Position numbers and translations under genes: made by a program. The notes under the pieces were generated by a model that worked only from the letters and a program-made list of their open reading frames with translations, was not told where the DNA came from and searched no databases. A stretch of 34,976 nt of DNA from VAZQ01 sp035693615 (lineage in GTDB: Bacteria; Pseudomonadota; Alphaproteobacteria; Rhizobiales; Xanthobacteraceae), in assembly GCA_035693615.1 (NCBI GenBank), contig DASSGH010000141.1, positions 1 to 34,976 of the forward strand, in the 5' to 3' direction. Shown here in pieces: positions 7,846 through 15,794 of this stretch (position 1 is the first letter of the stretch; every line of letters begins with the position of its first letter).

Positions 7846-9180
7846 GTGGACCACGCCGCTTCATCTCCGCTCACTGCGCGCCGTGCGGGCGCCCTGAAAG
7901 GCCGCGCGCGCGTACCCGGCGACAAGTCGATCTCGCACCGCGCCCTCATCCTCGGTGCGCTCACGGTGGGCGAGACCGACGTAGCCGGGCTGCTCGAAGG
8001 CGAGGACGTGATCAATACCGCCAACGCGATGCGCGCGCTCGGTGCCAAGGTGGAGCGCATCGGTGCGGGCGCCTGGCGCGTCCACGGCGTCGGCGTCGGC
8101 GGTTTCCGCCCGCCGGACGGTGTGCTGGACTTCGGCAACTCCGGCACGGGCTGCCGTCTGGCGATGGGGGCAGTGGCCGGCTCTCCCATTAGTGCAAGCT
8201 TCGACGGCGACGCCAGCCTGCGTCGGCGGCCGATGAAACGCATTCTCGATCCCCTCGAATTGATCGGCGCCCGCGCCGCGAGCATGAGTGACGGCGGCCG
8301 GCTGCCCCTCACGCTTACCGGCGCCCGCGACCCTATCCCGATCGTCTATCGCACGCCGGTCCCCTCGGCGCAGATCAAGTCGGCGGTGCTGCTCGCTGGA
8401 CTTGCCGCGCCGGGCGAAACGACCGTCATTGAGACTGAAGCGAGCCGCGATCACACCGAGCGCCTGCTCAAGCATTTCGGCGCCGAGGTCAGGGTCGAAG
8501 CGGAGGGCGCAGAGGGCCGCAAAATCACCGTGCGGGGCGAACCCGAACTGGCGGCCGCCCCGGTCGCTGTTCCGGCCGACCCGTCCTCGGCCGCTTTTCC
8601 CATGGTGGCGGCATCGATCGTGCCTGGCTCGGAGCTGATCCTCACCGAGGTGATGACCAATCCCCTGCGCACCGGACTGATCGTCACGCTGCGCGAGATG
8701 GGGGCGGATATCGAGGCGCTTGAGCCACGCAACGCCGGCGGGGAAGAGGTGGCCGATTTTCGGGTGCGGGCATCTGCGCTGCGTGGGGTTGAGGTGCCCT
8801 CCGCGCGCGCGCCGTCCATGATCGATGAATATCCGGTGCTGGCGGTCGCGGCGAGCTTCGCGCAGGGCATCACGGTGATGCGCGGGCTCAAGGAATTGCG
8901 CGTAAAGGAATCTGATCGGCTCAGCGCCGTCGCCGATGGGCTCAGGGCCAACGGCGTCGAAGTTGAAATCCAGGGAGATGACCTGATCGTGCACGGCCAA
9001 GGTCGCGTGCCCGGTGGCGGCCTCGTTGCGACGCGCATGGATCACCGCATCGCCATGGCGTTCGTGGTCATGGGACTGGCCAGCGAAAAGCCGGTGCAGG
9101 TGGACGATGCCGCCATCATCGCGACGAGCTTCCCCGGTTTCACCCCGTTGCTGCGGAGCATCGGGGCCGAGCTTTCATGA
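7846..9180 (+). CDS. aroA: 3-phosphoshikimate 1-carboxyvinyltransferase (EPSP synthase), class II-like
   Basis: 444 residues. It transfers the enolpyruvyl group of PEP to shikimate-3-phosphate, the sixth step of the shikimate pathway. The sequence resembles the Agrobacterium CP4 enzyme: GDKS at 25-28, LLEGEDVINT near 49-58, SAQIKSAVLLAG, RDHTE, RAPSMIDEYP, LRVKESDRL and MDHRIAM. In the PEP-binding loop it reads GNSGTGCR, so residue 100 is glycine where CP4 has alanine. The later class II N-x-T-R element reads NPLR. The start is a GTG at 7846 with a weak AGCAGG before it. The stop overlaps the cmk start as ATGA, so the two are coupled. Confidence 0.96.
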   Translation: MDHAASSPLTARRAGALKGRARVPGDKSISHRALILGALTVGETDVAGLLEGEDVINTANAMRALGAKVERIGAGAWRVHGVGVGGFRPPDGVLDFGNSGTGCRLAMGAVAGSPISASFDGDASLRRRPMKRILDPLELIGARAASMSDGGRLPLTLTGARDPIPIVYRTPVPSAQIKSAVLLAGLAAPGETTVIETEASRDHTERLLKHFGAEVRVEAEGAEGRKITVRGEPELAAAPVAVPADPSSAAFPMVAASIVPGSELILTEVMTNPLRTGLIVTLREMGADIEALEPRNAGGEEVADFRVRASALRGVEVPSARAPSMIDEYPVLAVAASFAQGITVMRGLKELRVKESDRLSAVADGLRANGVEVEIQGDDLIVHGQGRVPGGGLVATRMDHRIAMAFVVMGLASEKPVQVDDAAIIATSFPGFTPLLRSIGAELS

Positions 9181-9815
9181 TCATCGCCATCGACGGGCCG
9201 GCGGCCTCGGGCAAGGGGACGCTGGGCAAGCGGCTCGCCGGGCATTACGGATTACGGCACCTCGACACCGGCCTGATCTACCGCGCCGTCGCGAAGGCAC
9301 TGCTCGACGCGGGCCACTCTCCCGAAGACCGTGCGCGGGCGCGCGCGGCCGCCCAAGCGCTTGATCCCAGCCGTTTCGACGAAGCGGCGCTCAAGGCCCA
9401 GGCCGTCGGCGCGGCGGCGTCGCTTGTTTCCGCAATCCCCGAGGTGCGCAGCGTAGTGCTGACCTTCCAACGCGATTTCGGGCGCACGGCGCCCGGTGCC
9501 GTGCTTGACGGCCGGGACATCGGCACCGTCATCTTTCCTGACGCGGACGTGAAAATCTTCGTCACCGCCAGCCCGGAGGTGCGCGCGCGCCGGCGTGCGG
9601 TCGAGCTTGAGTACGCCGGTGACCGTATCGACGAGGCCGAGGTCTTGGCAGACATCCGGCGCCGCGACGAGCGCGACAGCACGCGGACGATAGCCCCCTT
9701 GAAAGCGGCGCCGGATGCATACTTGCTCGACACCACGCATTTAGATATAGACGCCGCGTTCCGGGCCGCCATCGACATAGTCGAAGCCGTCCGAGCAGGC
9801 CGGAAGCGCGGCTGA
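9177..9815 (+). CDS. cmk: Cytidylate kinase
   Basis: 212 residues. It phosphorylates CMP and dCMP with ATP. The P-loop GPAASGKGT is at 7-15, the nucleoside-binding LDTGLIYRAVA near 29-39 and DGRDIGTVIFPDA at 111-123. The lid-like segment RRDERDSTRTIAPLK follows. Length matches the family. Its ATG overlaps the aroA stop by four bases, and rpsA follows after a leader of 240 bases. The aroA-cmk-rpsA order is widespread in proteobacteria. Confidence 0.96.
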   Translation: MIIAIDGPAASGKGTLGKRLAGHYGLRHLDTGLIYRAVAKALLDAGHSPEDRARARAAAQALDPSRFDEAALKAQAVGAAASLVSAIPEVRSVVLTFQRDFGRTAPGAVLDGRDIGTVIFPDADVKIFVTASPEVRARRRAVELEYAGDRIDEAEVLADIRRRDERDSTRTIAPLKAAPDAYLLDTTHLDIDAAFRAAIDIVEAVRAGRKRG

Positions 9816-9969
9816 CCGTGTTTCCGCCACTGGAGGATGAGCCTGCTCCGCCCTGCTTCTTTCGTGGCGCACGGGACGTGAATCATCGTCTTGATCGCTG
9901 GGTCATCGGCCCGGACCGTCGCACGTGGGCAAGCTTTCAGGCTCGCGCAACCGCAATTGCGGCGGCTGT

Positions 9970-9990
9970 CGAAGGTGCATTGGACCTTCG
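9970..9990 (+). promoter_or_regulatory. Hairpin in the rpsA leader
   Basis: CGAAGGT (9970-9976) pairs perfectly with ACCTTCG (9984-9990) around a 7-base loop GCATTGG, about 65 bases before the rpsA start. GGA spans the loop/stem junction. Escherichia coli rpsA has a structured leader that S1 itself recognises; a similar role here is inference. The rest of the 240-base gap 9816-10055 shows no gene or clear promoter to me. Confidence 0.35.
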
Positions 9991-10044
9991 GCCCCTGCGA
10001 GCACGACGCCAGCAACGACAATCCGGCGCCAACCGCTAGCTTTT

Positions 10045-10050
10045 AAGGAG
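10045..10050 (+). promoter_or_regulatory. Ribosome binding site of rpsA
   Basis: AAGGAG lies 5 bases before the ATG at 10056. It overlaps the in-frame GTG at 10050, which rules that codon out as the start. Confidence 0.8.
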
Positions 10051-10055
10051 TGTTC

Positions 10056-11777
10056 ATGGCCACCGCCGCCAGTTCCGCCACGCCGTCACGCGAAGATTTC
10101 GCGAAATTGCTGGAAGAATCCTTCGCCCAAGGTAGTCCGCAGGAAGGTGCCGTGGTCAAGGGAACGGTCGTCGCGATCGAGAAGGACCTCGCCGTCATCG
10201 ACGTCGGGGCCAAGACCGAAGGGCGGGTGGCGCTGCGCGAGTTCGCCGGGCCGGGCCGGCAGGCAGACATCAAGATCGGCGATACGGTCGAAGTTTACCT
10301 CGAGCGGGTGGAGAACGCGCTCGGGGAAGCCGTGCTCTCGCGCGACAAGGCACGCCGCGAGGAGAGTTGGGGCAAGCTGGAAAAGGCATTCAACAGCAAC
10401 GAAAAGGTCCAGGGCGTCATCTTCAATCAGGTCAAAGGCGGCTTCACCGTCGATCTCGATGGCGCGGTGGCGTTTCTGCCCCGCAGCCAAGTCGATATCC
10501 GGCCGATCCGCGACGTCTCGCCCCTGATGAATCAGCCGCAGCCGTTCCAAATCCTGAAAATGGATCGCCGCCGCGGCAACATCGTGGTGTCGCGCCGCAC
10601 CGTCTTGGAAGAGACGCGCGCCGAACAGCGCCAGGAACTGGTGCAGAACCTTGAAGAGGGGCAGGTCATCGACGGGGTGGTCAAGAACATCACCGATTAC
10701 GGCGCATTCGTCGATCTCGGCGGCATCGACGGGCTCCTACACGTCACCGACATCGCGTGGCGACGCGTCAACCACCCGACGGAAGTGCTCAACATCGGCC
10801 AGCAGGTGAAGGTCAAGATCATCAAGATCAACCACGAGACCCATCGCATCTCGCTCGGGATGAAGCAGCTGCAGGACGATCCCTGGCAGGGCATCGAGGC
10901 CAAATACCCGGTGGGCGCGCGATTCAAGGGTCGAGTGACCAACATTACCGACTACGGCGCGTTCGTGGAGTTGGAGCCGGGGATCGAAGGCCTTATCCAC
11001 GTCTCCGAGATGTCATGGACCAAGAAAAACGTGCATCCCGGCAAGATCGTATCGACCTCGCAGGAGGTGGACGCGCAGATCCTCGAGGTCGATCCGGTCA
11101 AGCGACGCATATCACTCGGGCTGAAGCAGACCATGCGCAATCCGTGGGAGGCCTTTGTCGAGAAGTATCCTCCCGGCGCTGAGATCGAAGGGGAAGTGAA
11201 GAACAAGACGGAGTTCGGCCTCTTCCTCGGGCTCGACGGGGACGTCGATGGCATGGTCCATCTCTCCGATCTCGATTGGAAGCGCCCCGGCGAGCAGGTG
11301 ATCGAGGAATACAAGAAGGGCGACAAGGTCCAAGCTAAGGTGCTCGACGTGGACGTCGAGAAGGAGCGTATCTCGCTCGGCATCAAACAGCTTGCGGGCG
11401 ATCCGATGGAGACCGCCGGCGATCTTAAGAAAGGTTCGGTGGTCACCTGCGAGGTGACGGAGGTGAAAGAGGCCGGCATCGACGTGAAGATCGTCGGCAG
11501 CGATCTCACGACGTTCATCAAACGCTCCGAGCTGGCACGCGACCGCGGTGAACAGCGGCCGGAGCGTTTCTCTGTCGGGCAGAAGGTGGACGGGCGCGTC
11601 ACCCAGTTCGACCGCCGTACCCACAAGGTGCAGGTCTCGATCAAGGCACTCGAAGTGGCGGAGGAGAAGGAAGCCATCGCCCAATACGGTTCCACCGACT
11701 CGGGAGCGACACTCGGCGACATCCTCGGCACCGCGCTCAAGCGCGCCACGGAAAAACCGTCCGAGAAGAAAGAATAG
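10056..11777 (+). CDS. rpsA: 30S ribosomal protein S1
   Basis: 573 residues with six S1 (OB-fold) RNA-binding repeats, close to the 557 residues of the Escherichia coli protein. Repeats begin near GAVVKGTVVAI (about 31), KVQGVIFNQVKGG, GQVIDGVVKNITDYGAF, GARFKGRVTNITDYGAF, GAEIEGEVKNKTEFGLF and GSVVTCEVTEV. Repeats 3 and 4 are the most canonical (DYGAFV...GLLHVTDI / GLIHVSEM). S1 binds mRNA upstream of the start codon and helps initiation. The start is fixed by AAGGAG 5 bases before the ATG at 10056. sppA follows 33 bases after the stop. Confidence 0.97.
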   Translation: MATAASSATPSREDFAKLLEESFAQGSPQEGAVVKGTVVAIEKDLAVIDVGAKTEGRVALREFAGPGRQADIKIGDTVEVYLERVENALGEAVLSRDKARREESWGKLEKAFNSNEKVQGVIFNQVKGGFTVDLDGAVAFLPRSQVDIRPIRDVSPLMNQPQPFQILKMDRRRGNIVVSRRTVLEETRAEQRQELVQNLEEGQVIDGVVKNITDYGAFVDLGGIDGLLHVTDIAWRRVNHPTEVLNIGQQVKVKIIKINHETHRISLGMKQLQDDPWQGIEAKYPVGARFKGRVTNITDYGAFVELEPGIEGLIHVSEMSWTKKNVHPGKIVSTSQEVDAQILEVDPVKRRISLGLKQTMRNPWEAFVEKYPPGAEIEGEVKNKTEFGLFLGLDGDVDGMVHLSDLDWKRPGEQVIEEYKKGDKVQAKVLDVDVEKERISLGIKQLAGDPMETAGDLKKGSVVTCEVTEVKEAGIDVKIVGSDLTTFIKRSELARDRGEQRPERFSVGQKVDGRVTQFDRRTHKVQVSIKALEVAEEKEAIAQYGSTDSGATLGDILGTALKRATEKPSEKKE

Positions 11778-11810
11778 CGCCGGCGAGTCATCGCGGGGGA
11801 ATGAGGCACC

Positions 11811-12797
11811 ATGTCGCTCGATGCCGACACCATCGTCGATCGTCGCCGAATGCGGCGCAAACTTACCTTCTGGCGCGTCTGCGCGGTGATCCTTGCCATC
11901 GGGGCGGTAGTCGCGGCAGGCGCCGCCTTGCGCGCCCCCGGCACCGAGGCATGGATCGGCTCGCCAGCAGGGTCCATTGCACGCGTTACCATCAGCGGTC
12001 TCATCCGCAACGACATGCAGCGGGTCGAGGCGTTGGAGCGGCTGGGGAAATCGCGCGCCCGGGCGGTCATCGTGCACATCAACAGCCCCGGCGGCACCAC
12101 GGCGGGCTCGGAGCAGCTGCACGACTCTTTGATGCGCCTGAAGGAGCAAAAGCCGCTGGTGGTGGTTGTCGACGGCCTCGCGGCCTCGGGCGGCTACATC
12201 ACGGCGCTGGCAGCCGATCACATCATCGCGCTCGAGACGTCGCTGGTCGGCTCGATCGGCGTGTTGTTCCAATATCCGAACGTCAGCGATCTCCTCAAGA
12301 CGCTCGGCATCAAGGTTGAGGAGATCAAATCTTCGCCACTCAAGGCGGCACCGAACGGGTTCGAGCCCACCTCGCCCGAGGCGCGCGCCGCGATTGAGGC
12401 GATCGTCTCCGATTCCTATGCCTGGTTCCGCAGCATGGTGAAGGAGCGCCGCCATCTCGACGATGCGGCCCTGGAGCGCGTGGCCGACGGCCGTGTCTTT
12501 ACCGGGCGGCAGGGCATCGCCCTCAAGCTCGTCGACGAGATCGGCGACGAGAGGGCCGCGCTGGCGTGGCTTGCGAAGGAGAAGAACATCGATCCGAAGA
12601 CGCCAGTACGCGATTATCGCCTGCGCGAGCGTTTCAGCGACTTGCCCTTCCTGCACACCGCAATGGTCGCCAGCCTCGACGCGCTCGGGCTGGGCTTCCT
12701 GGCCCCGCGGCTGGAAGACTGGGGCGCGGTGCAGGCGGTGGAGCGCCTCAATCTTGACGGTCTCTTGGCCCTTTGGCACCCTCCAATTGCAAATTAG
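11811..12797 (+). CDS. sppA: Signal peptide peptidase SppA (short form)
   Basis: 328 residues, the single-domain form. One membrane anchor lies near 22-40 (VCAVILAIGAVVAAGAAL). The Ser/Lys dyad is visible: S126 in GLAASGGYI and K178 in SSPLKAAPN. Their 52-residue spacing equals that of the Bacillus subtilis enzyme (S147/K199). It digests cleaved signal peptides in the membrane. Other family segments are NSPGGT, GSIGVLFQ and DGRVFTGRQ. GAGG upstream supports the ATG at 11811. It sits between rpsA and ihfB, an order common in rhizobia. Confidence 0.94.
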   Translation: MSLDADTIVDRRRMRRKLTFWRVCAVILAIGAVVAAGAALRAPGTEAWIGSPAGSIARVTISGLIRNDMQRVEALERLGKSRARAVIVHINSPGGTTAGSEQLHDSLMRLKEQKPLVVVVDGLAASGGYITALAADHIIALETSLVGSIGVLFQYPNVSDLLKTLGIKVEEIKSSPLKAAPNGFEPTSPEARAAIEAIVSDSYAWFRSMVKERRHLDDAALERVADGRVFTGRQGIALKLVDEIGDERAALAWLAKEKNIDPKTPVRDYRLRERFSDLPFLHTAMVASLDALGLGFLAPRLEDWGAVQAVERLNLDGLLALWHPPIAN

Positions 12798-12839
12798 AGC
12801 CAGCGAATCGTTCCGACAGGCCCAGGGATGGCAGCAGCG

Positions 12840-13127
12840 ATGATCAAGTCCGAGCTCGTGCAGCGCATCTCTGCGCAGAACCCGCATCTTTATCAGCGCG
12901 ACGTGGAGAACATCGTCAACGCGATTCTCGGCGAGATTGTCGCGGCGATGGCGCGTGGCGACCGAGTCGAACTGCGCGGGTTTGGCGCCTTCTCGGTCAA
13001 GAACCGCCCGGCGCGCACCGGCCGCAACCCGCGTACCGGCGCGCATGTCTCCGTAGAGAAGAAATCGGTGCCGTTCTTCAAGACCGGCAAGGAAATGCGC
13101 GAGCGACTCAATCGCACGAGCGGCTAA
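12840..13127 (+). CDS. ihfB: Integration host factor beta subunit
   Basis: 95 residues of the HU/IHF family. The N-terminus MIKSELVQRIS, the helix YQRDVENIVNAIL, VELRGFGAFSVK and the DNA-binding arm with RTGRNPRTG are all IHF-beta features. It pairs with IhfA to bend DNA at specific sites in recombination, replication and transcription. The ATG at 12840 gives the usual family N-terminus; an in-frame ATG at 12828 would add MAAA and has AGGG immediately before it with no spacing. The lapA-like gene follows after 4 bases. Confidence 0.95.
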   Translation: MIKSELVQRISAQNPHLYQRDVENIVNAILGEIVAAMARGDRVELRGFGAFSVKNRPARTGRNPRTGAHVSVEKKSVPFFKTGKEMRERLNRTSG

Positions 13128-13131
13128 CCTC

Positions 13132-13509
13132 ATGATCCGCAGGATTGCCGCCGCGTTGATCCTGGTGCCGCTTGCGATCATCCTCGTCAGTCTGGCGGTA
13201 GCCAATCGTCAGAGCGTCGTTATCTCTTTCGATCCCTTCGATCCGGCTCATCCCGCGCTCACACGGGCATTGCCGCTCTATCTCTTGATGTTGGTGATTC
13301 TGATTGGCGGGGTCCTCCTCGGCGGCAGCGCGGCCTGGATCAGACAAGGCAAGTGGCGGCGCGCGGCGCGTCTTGCCGATGCGCAAAGGCGCGAGCTGCG
13401 CGCCGAGGTGGACCGCCTCAGGCGCCGCTTGGGATCGCCGGCCGTCGCCGCGCAACCGGCGCCAGCCGAGGCTGGCCCCAGGCTTACGATCCCCCCGCCG
13501 GCCGCGTAG
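13132..13509 (+). CDS. LapA-domain (DUF1049) inner-membrane protein
   Basis: 125 residues. Two transmembrane helices lie at about 5-24 and 47-67, followed by a basic, coiled-coil-like segment (RRAARLADAQRRELRAEVDR) and a Pro/Ala-rich tail. This is the layout of LapA-domain proteins (Pfam LapA_dom); the first loop reads NRQSVVISFDPFDP, as in that family. In Escherichia coli a relative, LapA, works with LapB in lipopolysaccharide assembly control, but no lapB is beside it here. It is nearly contiguous with ihfB, 4 bases apart, and lies upstream of trpF. The role is inferred from family only. Confidence 0.8.
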   Translation: MIRRIAAALILVPLAIILVSLAVANRQSVVISFDPFDPAHPALTRALPLYLLMLVILIGGVLLGGSAAWIRQGKWRRAARLADAQRRELRAEVDRLRRRLGSPAVAAQPAPAEAGPRLTIPPPAA

Positions 13510-13602
13510 CTGAACGAGTTCTCCTGGTTTATCAATAAGATGTAGAAGCGAGACAAAACGTCATCGCCGCGGTAGAACCGCGCGGTAGCGGAATGTGCGG
13601 CG

Positions 13603-14286
13603 ATGTCCGTTTTGATCAAGATCTGCGGGCTTAAGAGTTTCGAGGCGCTCGATGTGGCGCTCGAGGCCGGGGCCGATCTCGTTGGCTTTGTCTTCTTTTC
13701 GCCCTCCCCCCGTCACGTCGGCGCCGACGCCGCACGCGCGCTGTGCGAGCGTGTGCGGGGAAGGGCGCAAAAGGTGGCGCTTTCCGTCGACGCCAGTGAC
13801 GATGAGCTGGCAGCGAGCATCGACGCGCTCACGCCCGAGCTGCTGCAACTGCACGGCCGCGAGACGCCGGAGCGCGTGGCCGCAGTGCGTGCCCGCTTCG
13901 GCCTGCCGGTCATGAAGGCGCTGCCGATCGCCGAGCACGCGGATCTCGCGGCGATTCGGTTGTACGATGGGGTGGCGGACCGATTGATCTTCGATGCGCG
14001 CGCGGGAGTCGAGGCGACGCGGCCGGGCGGGCTTGGCAAGCGCTTCGACTGGACGCTTCTCGAGGGCGTGCGAACACGCGTACCGTTCATGCTCTCGGGC
14101 GGGCTTGATGCCGCAAACGTCGCGCAGGCGCTGCGCATTACCGCCGCCTCGGCCGTCGACGTCTCCTCCGGCGTCGAACGCGCGCCCGGGGAGAAGGATC
14201 CGGACAAGATCCGCGCGTTCATCGCGGCGGCGCGCGACACCGGACGCAAGCCGGCCGCGCCCGACAGGGTCGTGAGGAGCGCATGA
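13603..14286 (+). CDS. trpF: Phosphoribosylanthranilate isomerase
   Basis: 227 residues. It catalyses the Amadori rearrangement of N-(5'-phosphoribosyl)anthranilate in tryptophan synthesis. The catalytic cysteine is C8 in KICGLK and the catalytic aspartate D131 in LIFDARAG. The segments VGFVFFSPSPRHV and LSGGLDAANV (phosphate binding) and DVSSGVERAPGEKD at the C-terminus are family hallmarks. The stop overlaps the trpB start as ATGA, so translation is coupled. trpC, trpD and trpE are not in the window, consistent with a split trp pathway. Confidence 0.96.
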   Translation: MSVLIKICGLKSFEALDVALEAGADLVGFVFFSPSPRHVGADAARALCERVRGRAQKVALSVDASDDELAASIDALTPELLQLHGRETPERVAAVRARFGLPVMKALPIAEHADLAAIRLYDGVADRLIFDARAGVEATRPGGLGKRFDWTLLEGVRTRVPFMLSGGLDAANVAQALRITAASAVDVSSGVERAPGEKDPDKIRAFIAAARDTGRKPAAPDRVVRSA

Positions 14287-15533
14287 CCATCCAACAGCTC
14301 AATTCGTTCCGCACCGGACCCGACGAGCGCGGCCATTTCGGGCTCTATGGCGGCCGCTTTGTCGCTGAAACGCTGATGCCGCTCGTTCTGGAGCTGGAGA
14401 CGGCGTACGCCGCGGCGAAGAACGATCCTCTCTTCCGCCGCGAGATGGATGGCTACCTCAAGGACTATGTCGGCCGCCCGACACCGCTTTATTTCGCCGA
14501 GCGTATGACCGAGCATCTTCGTGGGGCGGCCGCCGCTGGCGGCGGCTCCGGCGGCGCGAAAGTCTATCTCAAGCGCGAGGACCTCAACCATACCGGCGCC
14601 CACAAAGTGAACAACGTGCTGGGCCAAATCCTGCTTGCCCGCCGCATGGGCAAGCCACGCGTCATTGCCGAGACCGGTGCCGGCATGCACGGGGTGGCCA
14701 CCGCAACTATGTGTGCGAAATTCGGTCTCGAGTGCGTGGTCTACATGGGCGTGGTCGACGTCGAGCGGCAGAAGCCGAACGTGCTCCGCATGCGGGCGTT
14801 AGGTGCCGAAGTGCGTCCGGTCGAATCGGGAGCGAAAACGCTCAAGGACGCCATGAACGAAGCGCTGCGCGACTGGGTCACGAACGTCGCAGATACCTTC
14901 TATTGCATCGGCACGGTCGCCGGACCGCACCCCTATCCCATGATGGTGCGCGACTTCCAATCGATCATCGGCAATGAAACGCGTGCCCAGATGCTGGAAG
15001 CGGAAGGACGTTCGCCCGATTCGCTCATAGCCTGCATCGGCGGCGGCTCGAATGCGATGGGGCTGTTCCACCCCTTCCTCGACGAGCCGCAAATCGAAAT
15101 CTACGGCGTGGAAGCGGCGGGTCACGGGCTCTCGAGCGGTCTCCACGCGGCTTCCATCGCGGGCGGGCGGCCGGGGGTCCTGCACGGCAACCGCACCTAT
15201 CTCTTGATGAACGACGACGGCCAGATCAACGAGGCTCACTCGATCTCCGCCGGTCTCGATTATCCCGGCATCGGCCCGGAGCATGCTTGGCTCAAAGACG
15301 TCAAGCGCGTGACGTATCTGTCCGCGACCGATGAGGAGGCGTTGGCGGCGTTCGAGCTCTGCTCGCGGCTCGAAGGCATCATCCCGGCGCTCGAGCCGGC
15401 GCACGCGCTGGCAAGGGTGATGGACTTGGCGCCGCAAAAGCCGAAAGATCATCTGATGGTGGTTAACTTGTCCGGACGAGGCGACAAGGATTTGGCGAGC
15501 GTCGCGGCCTATCTGGAGCAGCGGGCGGGATGA
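14283..15533 (+). CDS. trpB: Tryptophan synthase beta chain
   Basis: 416 residues. It joins indole with serine using PLP. The Schiff-base lysine is K108 in NHTGAHKVNN, and the PLP-phosphate loop is GGGSNAMG. Other hallmarks are GRPTPLYFAERMTEHL, ETGAGMHGVATA, YMGVVDVERQKPNV and GLDYPGIGPEHA. Compared with Escherichia coli TrpB, a Gly/Ala-rich insertion at about 81-92 (between MTEHLR and KVYLKRED) lengthens a loop; this looks like a tolerated linker. A small membrane-protein gene separates it from trpA by 261 bases. Confidence 0.97.
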   Translation: MTIQQLNSFRTGPDERGHFGLYGGRFVAETLMPLVLELETAYAAAKNDPLFRREMDGYLKDYVGRPTPLYFAERMTEHLRGAAAAGGGSGGAKVYLKREDLNHTGAHKVNNVLGQILLARRMGKPRVIAETGAGMHGVATATMCAKFGLECVVYMGVVDVERQKPNVLRMRALGAEVRPVESGAKTLKDAMNEALRDWVTNVADTFYCIGTVAGPHPYPMMVRDFQSIIGNETRAQMLEAEGRSPDSLIACIGGGSNAMGLFHPFLDEPQIEIYGVEAAGHGLSSGLHAASIAGGRPGVLHGNRTYLLMNDDGQINEAHSISAGLDYPGIGPEHAWLKDVKRVTYLSATDEEALAAFELCSRLEGIIPALEPAHALARVMDLAPQKPKDHLMVVNLSGRGDKDLASVAAYLEQRAG

Positions 15534-15555
15534 ACTGCGCCGGTGGGAGCGGCGT

Positions 15556-15774
15556 GTGATCAGCAGGCAAAAGATCGTCGGTTGGATTTTGATCGTCGTA
15601 TCGGCCGCGTACATCGCATACTTCCTGCGGGTGCGGCTGTTCACACCGGGCCCCATCCTGGAGAAGAAGGAATGGGTGCAGTTGATCGGCTCCATCGTGA
15701 TACTCATGCTGGGCACCATTAACGTGCGCATGGCGGCGATGCGCCAGCGCAGGCGGGAAAAGGCGCCGGATTGA
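15556..15774 (+). CDS. Small two-helix membrane protein, function unknown
   Basis: 72 residues. Two hydrophobic helices lie at about 8-25 (VGWILIVVSAAYIAYFL) and 41-58 (VQLIGSIVILMLGTINVRM), and the C-terminus is very basic (RQRRREKAPD). The GTG start at 15556 has GGGAG six bases upstream, good evidence of translation. The stop (15772-15774) lies 20 bases before the trpA ATG. It sits inside the trpF-trpB-trpA unit on the same strand, so it should be co-transcribed. I do not recognise the family. Confidence 0.72.
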   Translation: MISRQKIVGWILIVVSAAYIAYFLRVRLFTPGPILEKKEWVQLIGSIVILMLGTINVRMAAMRQRRREKAPD

Positions 15775-15794
15775 GTCTCGGCGGAGTCGGTTCC

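Noticed and set aside
9818..10039. 73-codon frame between cmk and rpsA
   Set aside because: GTG start with no convincing ribosome site and no family resemblance. The stretch is better explained as the rpsA leader, although a small protein cannot be fully excluded.
11112..13205. 697-codon open frame on the minus strand
   Set aside because: It is antisense to rpsA, sppA and ihfB, all secure genes, and crosses three gene boundaries. No domain is visible.
15771..15794. Upstream TTG as trpA start, giving eight extra residues
   Set aside because: It overlaps the preceding stop codon and has no ribosome site, while the ATG at 15795 has GGAG at good spacing and the family N-terminus.
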